Source: Gorsachius magnificus (Eukaryota; Chordata; Aves; Pelecaniformes; Ardeidae). From it: a stretch of DNA of 64,000 bases. Positions within the stretch are counted from its first letter, which is position 1. Every line of letters starts with the position of its first letter. The notes under the pieces were generated by a model. The model had not been told where the DNA came from and did no database searches. It was given only the letters and a program-made list of their open reading frames with translations. Positions 49,906 through 62,300 of the stretch are shown piece after piece. The stretch is taken from contig CM067082.1 of NCBI GenBank assembly GCA_034008185.1, positions 129,333,988 to 129,397,987 of the forward strand. The letters run 5' to 3'. The position numbers and the translations under genes were made by a program.

Positions 49906-50617
49906 AAATATTAAAATTAATTTTTTCCACATAATCTTAGACATATTTTTGGGTGGTCAGTCTTGACCAAATGAATATCACAAATTGTCTTGTCCACAAA
50001 GCATCTGGTGATTTCAAACCAGTACAATTATGGAAGAAAAAATTTTATATGGGTTATACTTTCATGTTTTCCTACAGTGATTGTTGGCTGGGCAAAGGGA
50101 GGATCATACTGTGAAGTCATTAATGCTGTTAGGTAAAATAAAAGGCAGTCTTAGCTAAGTAGGTTGCAAAATGCTAAGAAGCCAGTAACACTTCTTATAC
50201 TTCATATTATGCCTGAAGCTTTTAAGGTGGATCTGGCAACAATTGTTAATTAAATCTTTCACCTATGAACTGGTGAAGCTGGTGAAATCTAAGGTAAACT
50301 TTTAATTGTGCTGAGTAAGAGCAATTAATAGTGGTGTATCAAGGAAAATTCTAAATCAGTGGTAATTGGAATGACAGGCAGGACTTTGCTCCAACACTTC
50401 ATTAAACTTCTATTTTTATGGGGATTTCTTCATTTCCACTGGAATGAACAAGTCAGTATGCATGACTTATTCTGCAATGAACTTTGATGAATTTTTCTAA
50501 GTACATTAAAATGAGCTGCATCTTCTGTTAATCCAAAGATACCCCCACCCATACATATGCTGATAAATCCTCTGATGCACATGCAAGAAGGCAGGATAAT
50601 GGGCATGAAGGACAATC

Positions 50618-50643
50618 ATATATGTACATATATAAATATATAT
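50618..50643 (+). repeat. (TA)n-rich microsatellite
   Basis: Impure TA repeats with interruptions by TGTACA and AAA. Confidence 0.75.
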
Positions 50644-51182
50644 TTTTGCTTGTCAGTAATAACTCTGAACTGCCTACGGCATTCATAGTGCCTCTTAAAA
50701 GTCAGGTATTGTATTGAATTTAAAATTCTCTTATGCTGAGCAGGGAAGGAAAAAAAATCAAACACTTTCTGAATTGGGCCCAAATATCCAAGGTTAATTT
50801 TCTGAGAAAGCTGCAGCAGCTAGATAAGGCCATCCCCTGCAAATTAGTTTTGCCTGCCTGGATTACAGCTAAATTTATGCAGCTTGCCTTATCCTTTCAG
50901 AAGCGCCTCTGAAGTGTCGTAATTAACTGGCACACATAAAGTGAGCAAATTTTCTGCTTGGTGGCAGGCATTCCTCATTTCATCTCAGTTCTAACCCAAA
51001 TGGAAAGGTAGTTTCTTATTTTTACTGTCAAAAACCCCTGACAACCCACCAAGATTTTACAAGAAGTCTTTGAAAACAAACATGAAACAGATTCAGAATA
51101 GAATTAGGGTTTTAAAGAGCACAAATACTGCTGAGGGAGCAAAGTGGTGATTTTGCATAATAGTAAATAAAAGATGAAGATT

Positions 51183-51238
51183 GTATATAAATATAAATAT
51201 ATATGCATGTATATACATAGGTATACACACACACACAT
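51183..51238 (+). repeat. (TA)n to (AC)n compound microsatellite
   Basis: TATAAA/TATG-rich units pass into GTATACACACACACAC. Confidence 0.82.
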
Positions 51239-52320
51239 CTAGCTTCCAAAATTTTACAGTTCACTAGAGAATTTCTGTCTCTTTTCTTTCTGTTAAGATC
51301 CACATCCAAACCATAAGTTAGGAAGAACTAGATGTGTTGTATGCATGTTTCTGTCTGAACATAATAGTAGATATTTCTTGCTTGTCTCTGATTCATGTGT
51401 AAATTCCTGTGTCTTTTATTAAGAACAGTAAAGAGTATATTTAATATTTTAATGTAATTTTTCTTCTTGCTGATTAAAATGTTTTAATATTGTAAAAAGA
51501 AAATAATATAATTGGAATGAATCCATATTGTCTATATTTGAAGTAAAACTGGCACACATATATAAACTTGGTGAAAATGGTGTAGACTTGAGAAAATTTA
51601 ATCCCAGACTATGCTAATCTCTTTCCTTTTCTATACAGAATTTCACCAATCTTTTTGTTGTTGTTGTGGTCATCAGGATTTTCTGCTGTTGTAATAATAT
51701 TTTATGCTATCTTGCTCTATTTTTCATATAAGTTTCCCATTTGTCCCATTATTTACTCATTCATAAAGCCTGTCAAATAATTTGACAACTTCCATACATC
51801 TTTGTAATAAAATATTAAGTAAATACTTCCTCCTCTCATCCCCCCTCAAATTCTTGTGCTATGAAAACCTGTGGAAGTCAGTGAGAATGGCTGTTTGCTG
51901 AGAATTCTGGTGATGAATTGCTGCTGTGCAGTATCCAAAACTGTTTGGATTTTTTTTTCCTGTTTTCCCATTTAGCAAATGTAATTTTTAGGCTTGCTAT
52001 CAAATCTTCATGTTATCCATTTAGAGTGTTGCAGATGGAGTATTCAGTATATTACAAACCTTTGTGTGCTCAACTACCTCCTTTGCAACTAGTCTAGCTT
52101 AGTGGAAAGCTGTATTTTTGCTTCCTGAAAATTGATATTAGAGCTCAGCTGGGAATTTTCTACAATCTGTTTTTACTCAGAAATTTCAGCTATGTCAAAT
52201 ATAAAGCTCTTACTTGGCTGGTAAGCAGATCAACAAGTTTGCTGCAGTGTGTTAGTTGTACAGAGTATACCCCATATAGTAAGTCTCCCAACAATTGGGT
52301 AATGGCAGCAGGAATTAAAG

Positions 52321-52426
52321 GGCCAAATTCTGCTTTCAGCTGGGCTGGATTAAATCCAGAGTAAATCCACTGATTTCAGTGGAATTACTGGGGATTTAAG
52401 CTAGTGTAACAGTCAAGCAGAATGCA
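52321..52426. repeat. Ancient palindromic repeat, MITE-like, near full
   Basis: The left arm 52321-52373 and right arm 52374-52426 are reverse complements over about 50 bases with roughly seven in ten positions matching. Shared blocks are ATTCTGCTT, TTAAATCC, AGTAA and TCCACTGA. It resembles a turtle, crocodile and bird repeat with arms of the type CCAAATTCTG...TTGACTTCAATGG, from memory. No transposase is present; a hAT-like origin is only a guess. Confidence 0.6.
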
Positions 52427-55400
52427 TCTCTTCTTCTTTAAACCCTCGTTCTAAGAGCATAGCAAAATATCTTGCCTGCGAGGGCTGTCCTGTGGAGAAG
52501 ACTGTCATGTAAAAACAGGGGAAGCTAAAGAAAAACAGGGGAAGCTAAAGAAATATTAAAACCTTGTGCAACTGGAAATCTCTTTAGAAGAGCTGAGTGA
52601 AGTTGAAGACAGCTGGGTTTGAGCAGAATCTAAGACTTTGTCAGCAAAAGCCTAGTGAATATGAGCCTCATTATTCATAAGAATTTTACAGGGATTAATT
52701 GGACTTTAACCAGGAAGTCCATCAGAAAACACCAAGAATTAATTTCTGTGTACTTCAGGATTAGAAACAATTGACTAAAGGACAAGTTATAAGAACCTAA
52801 GAAAAAGGAGATGGAAAATCTGAGGTTCCCCAGTATTGGCATCTATCCAACACCCTTGATATCCCAGTAAATTGACTGTGTAGGTGTCTAAAAGATCTCT
52901 CATTGCTATGAAAAAGCATTTCAAAACATTTTGAGTCACAGGGAACATATAGTCAAAATCATTGTGCAAAGACAAGAGTTAAATGAAGGTACAGCTTACG
53001 GTAGGCAAACAACTGTTTCCCTTCCCACCAGTGCACTTGCAGAAGACATCTGTAGTGCATAACAGATGATTGAACATTAGAATTTGAATATCTGTCAGAT
53101 AAAAACTGCGTTCATTTTTGTATTTTTTTGTGTCTTTCTTAATTGTCTCTAACTTTATATTAACTTTGCTTCTTTACATGTTTTATCTCTCCTTTATTCT
53201 TGCCACTTTACGCCAGCCTTTTTTCTTATTTTCCAAGTGTGTATTTTTCTTCTTTATTTTTTCATAATCTTCATGTTTCTCTTTATATTTTGCAATTGCC
53301 AACATCACTATTGTCATTGGCATGAGGTTTCTTTTCATCGCACATAGAAATACATGTTAGACTGGAATCGGTATCTTAACATGTTCACTCATAGACAGAT
53401 TTATTGGAAAGGGAATTTTTCTTTGTACTGTTTCATTTCAGGAAAATGATGAGTGGGAATAGTTGGACAATTTCTGTTGCTGATAATCCATTATAGCAAA
53501 ACATCTTTTCTGTTAATGCATGTGCGCTTTAACAAAAAGCACAGAGAAGGGTACAATCAGAACATCTGTGATTACAGCCAGATTCTTGCTAAAATAAATA
53601 GGAAGGTCTTAGAATGTATAGGAGAGAGTGTGCCACCTATGCTTTCATAGTACCTTTCATTTCCCACTGCCCCTTGTTATAAATACAGTAAAGACAAACC
53701 TGAAAAGCCTTCCTTCTAAAATAATACCAAAGTAGTGTTGCATTATCTGTAGCCTTTATGGAAATTTGTGGGCTCAGTTCATGGTTCAATATCCCATATC
53801 TCTAATAGCACTACTTCTGTTTAAGGAAATTAACTGATGCTTTGTGAATGATCATTTATTCATAGTCATAATTATTCATTTGAGTCGCTGTAGTATTTAA
53901 AGAGTCTTCCATGTTCTTTTGTAAAACCACAGGACTAGTTTATAGCAATACACTTATTTGTTTTTTACACCTTCATTTTTTTAAATATAAACACTACTTT
54001 TTGAATTGGTATGTTTCTTTCCTCGGATTTGTATGGACTATAGGTAAGACTTGGTAAACATTACTTTAATGGGCTCTTGCATTTCTTTTCATGTTGATAC
54101 CAAAATCCTTAGGATGAGCTCTTAGAAATTTATATTTTATATAATATGATTATATATGTATATAAAAATTATCAGATTTAATATAGACATCTTTAAAAAT
54201 ACCAAAGGGAAGATATTGTTGTGATTTGTCAAGGTTTTTCACGGATTTTTTTCTTTTTACAAATCTCAGCTATCCAGTTGCTTATACTGAATTTAAATTA
54301 AACCTTAAATGAGGAACTGATACATGTATAAAACTAATGAATAAAAATCCTGTTTACCAATTAGTTAAATCCAATTAAAGCTTAAGCTGATAACTATATA
54401 AACCCCTGGTATGAAAAAGAAAAAATGTGCTCAGAGCTGTTGTCTACAGTAAATGTTGGAAAATATTTTTATTGGGAACTTGTTACTGTACTGATACATT
54501 GAGTGAAATGCTAATTTTACTATGGTAAAACATTGATAATGAAGCCAGGACTAGCAGTTGCCTATTGTCAATACTGTGTTTTCCAACAAAAGAACATCCA
54601 CAAATCTAAGGGGACAACTGGTGTTCAAAAGTCAGCATAGGTACATCTGCTACTCATTAACAGGTCTTACTATGAAAAACATGTTATTTTCAGAAGCTGC
54701 AATTCTATGTTAGTTATCCAGAAGATATTGCTCCTGAAAGGCATATCAGATCTGGATAGTTTGATCTGTTATAGTACAGTACAAAATCCATATTTCCTCA
54801 GTTGTGATGACCCTTTCTCACTTCCAGAATTTGCTTTGACAGAAGGAAAGTTCTATTCTATTTTCACAAGGCACAGAGCCCATGCAGGTAGTAGGCTTTT
54901 CACAGAGCAAAGCTGATAAGTGGTAGTTTACAAATGCAGGATGTAAACTCTTAGCTGCTGAATTTTGGACTGGTTTTGAAGGCTTTTCTGAATTATACAA
55001 ATTAACTCACAAAAGCATATGATAGTTCTGTTGCCGACAATATCTTTCACTCCGCAATAAATAGTCTCTGTGTGTGAATTTCACCAGCATATTTGATATT
55101 TTTAAAAAGTGTTTTTAAAAAAATCCCAGTAATAGAATTAACACAATGGCATTAACATAAAACAGAGAGGCAAAGTAGTAAGTGCAATTATTTCCTATCT
55201 GCTGCATCCTCTGTTAATTGAGGGGTGATTGAGACTAAAATGAAATGCATTTTGTTACATCTGCACCGTAATCACAGTGCTTCTCCTTTAATTTAAATAC
55301 TGAATGAAATAACTGGCTGAGAAATGTTACTCAAAATTATTGCTATTCCTATATAACAGAGTTCACACAGTCATGGCTTCATTAGTGGAGTGGAATTATG

Positions 55401-56570
55401 TCACTTTATTGAATGCATAATATTAATACTGATAAAAAGAAAAGCTGGGTGAATGAATACAGGACCTTATGCCACTGTTGCCATTAGTTCTTTTTCCTTT
55501 GTGATTGCTTTCATTTTTGTGACCTAAACTCTTGTGAACTGGGCTACAGGACCATGAATCAGAAATGGTAGGAAAACTCTTTGTCCAATTTGATGGGAAG
55601 GCAAGGACAACAGAGAGCTGTTGGTGCATTTTGCAGGTACAAAGATGACAGTTTTGAATTCATGGTAGTTCTTCAGAATTCATGGTAGGAAAAAAAGAGT
55701 CCCTTGGATGTACAATGACTTTTCCCTTCCTTATTTCCCCCTGCTAAGGAGTGAAGGATTTGCTTTACCCCACTAATTTACTAGTCAAGCCAGCTGATCT
55801 GAAGCAGGAATTGCTGGAAGTTGCTAACTTGCCATAGCTACATTTGGTAAATAGCAAATAAAAAAAAGCCATCCTCTTTCTCCACCAAAGGGGAAGGGGG
55901 GCTCATTGTGAATAAACTGTGGTGTTGATCAGGCAGCTGGTCTGCAGAAGGGCCAGGGATGTCAATAGCGGAACATTTTCTCTTTTTGTTCCCATTCTTT
56001 CAGGCACTATAGCTTGCTTTCTTACCTCGCTTGTATACCTTTGTCTTTTCACCACATGTGGGCTTTTTGCATGTTCGATTTATGCACTTTGTTATCTGTT
56101 AAATCCAGTCCTATTCAGTTCTCACTGCTGCATTTCTTTAGTAATCTGTGCTTCACCATTTTGCATTTGTGCTCGTACCCCCCAGGCATTGTCCTGTTCT
56201 TTTACTTTCATGGTTTCTGCTGTGATCTTGCTCTTGATTTTGGGTTTCCCTGCTACTAAGGGAAACTGATGATGGCATGGCTGCCCTACAAAAGATTGCT
56301 GGTGTTGAGAAATTCTGTACTCATGCCCAGGACTATCCACCTAAGGCCACATTTTATTATTATTTAGGTACTACAATTTGCATCAATATTTCACTATTAA
56401 AAAAATGGACAGTTGTCAGACAGTGGTTATCTCTTTGCTAATTATAAGACCATGCCCTAATCTATTAGATGATCAGATATCATGTAAATGTATGTTGGTT
56501 TGGGGTTTTTTTGTTATTTTGGGAGAGGTGTTTTTGTTTCTTTTACAGAAAGGAAGTTAAACCAGTACAC
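52427..56570. other. Unique AT-rich non-coding DNA with short duplications
   Basis: No gene is recognised. It holds the exact 20-base duplication at 52511-52550, an AT-rich run near 54125-54170, a candidate conserved stretch (55125-55320) and a 13-base direct repeat GAATTCATGGTAG near 55656 and 55676. Frames at 55919-56340 are open on both strands but match nothing I know. Confidence 0.42.
52511..52550 (+). repeat. Exact 20-base tandem duplication
   Basis: AAAAACAGGGGAAGCTAAAG occurs twice without a mismatch, which suggests a recent slippage event. Confidence 0.95.
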
Positions 56571-56665
56571 TATGACTTGAGAGATTTGTGTTTGGCTCCC
56601 AGGTCCTGGGCAAGATGTTTAAAACTCAGATATTCCTCCGTTGCCTGCTTTTATGTATATCCTGT
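56571..56665 (+). repeat. MIR-like ancient SINE fragment
   Basis: TTTGGCTCCCAGG, then TCCTGGGCAAGATGTTTAAA, then ACTCAGATATTCCTC lines up with the MIR order (aatcccag..., ttgggcaagt.actta..., ctcag...ttcctc). Identity is low and the tail is missing. Confidence 0.4.
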
Positions 56666-58129
56666 ATTGTCATGTATATTTTGATAGTCAGTCATGCACT
56701 ATGATAGTACAACAGGACACCCAGATATTATAAGATAACAGTAAGAATAAATATTCACCAATTAAATAAAACCCACTTTGACTTTTATATAGACTAAAAA
56801 GCTTTTTTAATAACATCTGCGAAGTACCAAAGTAGAACTTCCTCCAAAACCATTTTATTTCAACAAACTAAGTCTTAGACAGATACTTTTCTTAAATATT
56901 CATAAGAGGCCAATATTTAGGTATACGTTCCTCACACAATATGACAGAAAAGATTATCAGAGAAAGAAAGTGGAAATAAATAGTTGCATTACATTTAAGT
57001 TTTCTTTTCTTAAGTGGAAAGGATCCAAGTAAATTACATTAAAAAAAGAAAAAAAAACAACAGGACCAATGACACTTCCTTTTCGTATTAGCAAAAGACA
57101 TATATGCTTGGTGTGCTATTGAAACGAAGATATATTAAACAAAATGCTATTGCTGTAGATATCAAAGGCAAAACACTCATTTGTCTCCTGGAGTCAAGCT
57201 TTTGCCCATAATTTGTGAATACTGACTGAAAACAGTAGGGACAGAGAAACTGTCACTGGAGTTTTCTTTGGAGTTACATTTCTGGAAGATACGTGGTTTA
57301 ACAATTCAGAGAAGCCTTAGCAATATTCTGTTGTGTACAATTCAGTCTGATAAATAACTTGAGCTTGTAATATTAATATAGTTTTGATTATGTCATGCTG
57401 TTTCAAGATTAGCTATCAAAATTTTTTTATTATATGACAGAAATATATAATAAACCAAAAGTCTTAAGAATGTTGCATTTGAATATTACACATGAATGTA
57501 TATTATCAGTGGAGAGTAAATAAAAATCTTGGGTGACTGCTGTGCAGAGAAACTCTTTAGACCGTTCTATCTGCTTTTCCAAGAAGACAACTTGAGTGTG
57601 TCAGTGCATTCATAAGTATAAAAACTTAAAGCCACTCTAAAGTTATTCCAAATCTTTAACCTCCAAGGAGAGAGGGCAGAGAAGACTTAGTTCTTAGATA
57701 GAAAGACTGCTGTTTTCTAGCTGAAGGAAAACATCCCCAAACAAAACAGTATTCCAAAGGAACAGGGGTCCTATTGCTGCATAACAACTCCCAAAATTGC
57801 TCCTGCAATGGTCAGGAGTTTAGAACACCTCCCTACCATTCCCTCCCTCTTTGAGAAGGAACTTGGAAAAGCCCAAAATACCTGAAGGGCCAAGAATACA
57901 TCTTTGAAATTCCATTCTGAGTGTCATAGGTGAGATGCTTCTTTCAGATCTCTAGGTATTTGTAAGAAGATACTTATATGTAAGCTAGTAGCTAAATTAC
58001 TGTCATGGTTAGCCAAGAGAAATATGCACTTGTAAAGCACAGTTCATTTGATCTGTTTTAGATGCTCACAACAGTACAAGATTAACTACACTCAGAATTG
58101 ACTATTTATCTATAGAGACTATAAGTAAC
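56666..58129. other. Unique AT-rich non-coding DNA
   Basis: Nothing recognised apart from an A-rich stretch near 57040-57058. Confidence 0.45.
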
Positions 58130-58290
58130 TCAGATGCAGACATCTGCATGTCTGAAGTAAATGTCTAAAGTTTGGTGAGATTAATCCTACTAAAGATTGA
58201 GCACCTAAATCCTACTAGGATTTTGTTCTATTAACATCTCTAGAATCACTGTCCAATGGCCAACCCTCCAAATGGATCATTTCTGGCTAT
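58130..58290 (+). repeat. Unclassified ancient dispersed repeat, copy D
   Basis: GCAGACATCTGCATGTCTGA (58136-58155) and TTTGGTGAGATTAATCCTAC (58171-58190) match copies A and C in order and spacing. Sequence after 58195 continues differently. Confidence 0.45.
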
Positions 58291-59310
58291 CTAAATCTAC
58301 TGGAACTTCCAACACTTATAAGAGTCATCACAAATGCACACCAACAGCCAAATTTCTGAATTTTTTAAACAGTACATTTCTCCAACAAACAGAAAATCAG
58401 TAGCACATCACTATGGTGTCATAGAGTAATTATTTTTGATCTGGTAGATTTTTTTCTTTTAGCATGTAATTGAGGAACAAAAATCTGTGGTAGCTCACTT
58501 TCCGCAGATTAATTGTGCAGTTCAAAATGAAGGTCCTTGATGGCACAACAAATACGCATATTTCCTTTATAACAAATATTTGGGCAGAGGCAAGATGAAG
58601 CAGTAAACATAATTAAACAAACAGAGATTATCCACTATTATTTTCTGTAGATAAGACACATGACCTTCCAAACCAAAGATCTGGACCTTTAGCTATCAAG
58701 CAAAAAAGGAGCATGCCTTTTATAATTAAGCTACAGTATCATAATCCATCGAGGGCAAAGTAACATGTTTGTAAACTAACTATAAAGCCAAACAGTAATT
58801 AGAGGTGTGGAAACCATCAAAAAAGTGGGAAGTGCTTTCAAGATAATTAGAAGTATTTCTTTTCCACACTCCTTTCTCAATCTACTCAATCTATAGTTAA
58901 ATAAAAGCATTGCAGATTTGGAGGGAGCCTGGTATGAAAAGACGGTATGCAACTAAACTATAGTTCAGTAGCTTTTTAAAAAAATGCCTCTCACATATTT
59001 TTTGCTTTATCTCTGATTTTTCTTTTTTACAGAAGCCACTAAATGAAAGTCTGAGTTCCAGCTAGCTTAAATGGGACAGTAGAAATTTTCAAAGTACTTT
59101 TATAGAAACTTTGGGTCAAGATAAAAAACAAGCCAGCACTTCTGTATGTCCAGGGATGTAACAGCTTTTTTACATTTCCCTGATCTATATTTTTATTTCA
59201 CACTAGGAAAGAAGTGTTAAGAGAGGTTTTCAAGGTAATGAATAGAAATTAGGACTTAAATGTCTCACTATCCTTTGTCCTTCAGAAAATATCTCCCTCA
59301 GTGTATTTGA
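58291..59310. other. Unique AT-rich non-coding DNA
   Basis: Nothing recognised. Confidence 0.45.
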
Positions 59311-59380
59311 GGCTTGATCTTGTTTCCACTGAGATCAGTGAGTTTCATATTGATTTTTAGGGAGAGCTGGATCAGGCCCC
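59311..59380. repeat. Short palindromic repeat, MITE-like
   Basis: The left end GGCTTGATCTTG...CCACTGA and right end GGAGAGCTGGATCAGGCCC are weak reverse complements around CACTGAGATCAGTG. It resembles amniote repeats of the type GATCCTGCTCCCACTGAAGT, from memory. Confidence 0.42.
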
Positions 59381-62300
59381 TGTTACATTAGCTAAATCCT
59401 GACTAGACCAATATGTGTATGAACTGACAGTGATCACCTAAAGATGAAATGCTGGCTTTAAAAACCACTATGCTATCTCTTCTATGGCAGAAAGGAAAAA
59501 CAAAAAAGTGTGCATGTGTAGGGGAGAAATGAGGTGTTACTGGCAGTTCTGAGCCTGTACAATTAGAGTTTTGATCATCACTCCACCAGTCAAGCGAAGA
59601 TATAAAATCATAGTTAGTGTGTTTCTGCACATAATGAGATAAGTAGAAGTTTTTAGTTAGCCATTCAGAGCAGACATTTCTACCAACCTCCTGCAGGAAA
59701 TAAGTTCTTGATGCAATCTCATATTGATTGAACTGCCAGACATTAACTGATGGCCAGCCTTTGAAGGATACTGTTTTAAGAAACCTTGCAACGCTGTTTC
59801 ACAATTCCTTGCCATGTGCTTAGACTTGAGATATGATGAAGGAGAAAAAATGATAGAAACTGAAGTAGTATAATACACATTTCACTTCCTCATTAGGACT
59901 AAAATGAAATAAGTGGGATTAAGATGCTAACAGTGGGCTCTGGTTTTTCAACACAGAGGGCACTGACTACATATTAGGACAAGGAGACATTTATTGTACA
60001 TTGATCTGCATCTAATCTGTGCTGTCTGTGGAGCAGGCTGGCCAGATGCCAGCTCTTATCTCTCGCTATTGACATTTTACATCTTAAGGACCTAGTGAAG
60101 TTTTGAAATTGGTCTAAATGTTCTGTACTGAAAACATAAGACATCCTAGAGAATTTTCTTCATAGGAGTTCAAAAAATTAGGAACTGGAAGAAATAAAAA
60201 GTGTGATAGCAAAATATGATGTCAAAGTATATATTTCCCCAATATATACATGTATATATATGTGCCTGCACTCCTACTGGCAACACATCAGTAGAAATTA
60301 TTTTGAATCTTGATTGGAAATTAGTTATACAGGTACATCACGGTACTCAATGCTTCTTAGGGTAAAAAGAGAAAAAACTCTGCCCTGTTTTTAATAAAAT
60401 GGGGACCAGATTAGAAGTCAGAGATATTAAGGGATGCTTTCAAGGGCAACTTTTCAGAAATGGAGTTTTCCAGAGAAAGAGTGCATAAGAAATAAAATAC
60501 CATTCAAATTCCACTGTGATTTCATACAGAAATTTGTAGTAATTATTTAAATGTGTTTAAATTTCCCAAGCATTTTTATTTTATTAAAAGGGTTTAATTT
60601 CTGAGACAGAAGCCCTGGTATATACCAAAATCTAAGTGCAATTATCACAGCAATGATGGTTATAGAGAATAAAAGCAGAACACAAACCTTAATCTCAAAT
60701 TGAAATAGACTCTTTATAAGCATTTCAAATTGGTCAAAACCTAAAAGAAAAATCCCTACTGTGCTTAAAAAAAAGGAATGCAGATTTTTTTACTTCGCTC
60801 TGATTCTCAGACTGATGTTTTTTATTACTTAAAATATTTAGAAACTCCCATTAATATAATAGTGATTTCTCTCAAACTTTTTTATTCTTGAAAAAATTCA
60901 TAAATCACACCTTATGTTAGCTATATGAATTCATTTTTTAAAAAATCCCATAATCCCACTGCATTACCAGTAATTCATTACCCTTCTTCATATCTTCCAA
61001 GGAAAGAAAAATAGGAAGTAGAGGCTGACTAATCCATTAATAGTTATGTAGACAAATAAGATCTAGGAACCACCGTATTTGAAGGAAGACATTTTAGGTA
61101 AAAATAAATGTTGAATACACTGGAAGAATATATTAAATGGTTTGTAGCTGATTTCTAACCCAGAAGGAGTCCTGATCCTACAGCCTGTTCAGTACAGATA
61201 GGTATTATGCCCATAAGGAACAGCTTGCAGTATCAGGTTAAATTTGTAAGGCATATGATACACTTACCAGTTGGAGCAGGCAGCTCTAATTTGAGTGTAG
61301 GCCAGAATGAGCAGCAAACCACGGTATAATTTTTTTCAGAGCGGTAATATTAAGGAACACCATGTTGTGGTTTGATTAAATAATTTAAAAATAGGGACAC
61401 TGTTAGAAATACTAGCAGTTCAGAAGTATCAAGAAAAAGCATTATCATGGTCATAATTGCTTGCAAGACAGGGAAAACTAATTTTTAGCTGTTTCTAGCT
61501 AATTTCTAGCTTAATCTGTTTCACACTTTTGCTTTTAAACTAAGTACATGGTTATACTGATGAGTTTGGAATCTAGATAGAGGCAGCTGCAACTGAGAAT
61601 TCTAACCCTTTGTGTAACGTGGAGTAGTGGTTGATGGGTGAAACACAAATCATGGCTGAAGTTCTCTTCGAGACAGGACAGGAGACAAGTAAAGCCTCTG
61701 GAGTGTGACTTTGTTGATGGCCAGGCTGTTCCACAACTTTACATAATAGGTGGCATTAGTGGAGGTCATTGTTAGAAAACAGGATAATGTAGCATCTGTT
61801 TGGTATCTTCGGATTTCAGCTTTGGAATGAAGATGACCATTTGACTCAGATGATGAAGTACCCAGTGCAACTTGTTGCTGATCCCAAAAGCCAGTGGCCT
61901 GATTAATTTCTGCTGTGAATTTGTTAATTATTCATCATTCAGTTTAAATGCCATTCTCTGCACACAGTCTCTGACAGTGTCATAAAATATAATCCCGTGG
62001 ACTAAATCTGAAAGCCATCCAGTGCCCTCTGTGGCATGCAAATTCTAAAGCCATTTGCTTCCTACTATGTGAGCACTGAAAATATGACAGAGCCATCTGG
62101 AGTGCTGAATCTCTTAAGAAAAGATGAACAGTGGACTCTGTTTTAAAAAAAAACCACACCAACAACATGAAATATAAACTTTAGTATCAGCTTTTGCCCA
62201 TTAGCTCAAAACAAAGTGCCAGTCAAGAGGCACAAAATGGATTAACAGATTCAGAAGAAGACAACCCATTGGCATTGTCACATTCCTCATCTGCTGTGAA

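Larger units (their letters stand above)
49906..52320. other. AT-rich non-coding DNA with microsatellites
   Basis: No gene is recognised. AT microsatellites lie at 50618-50643 and 51183-51238. 50765-50960 looks like a candidate conserved element (GTCGTAATTAACTGG near 50917). Confidence 0.42.

Noticed and set aside
55919..56340. Overlapping open frames on both strands
   Set aside because: The + translation is hydrophobic because the DNA is C/T-rich. No family is recognised, and the frames exclude one another.
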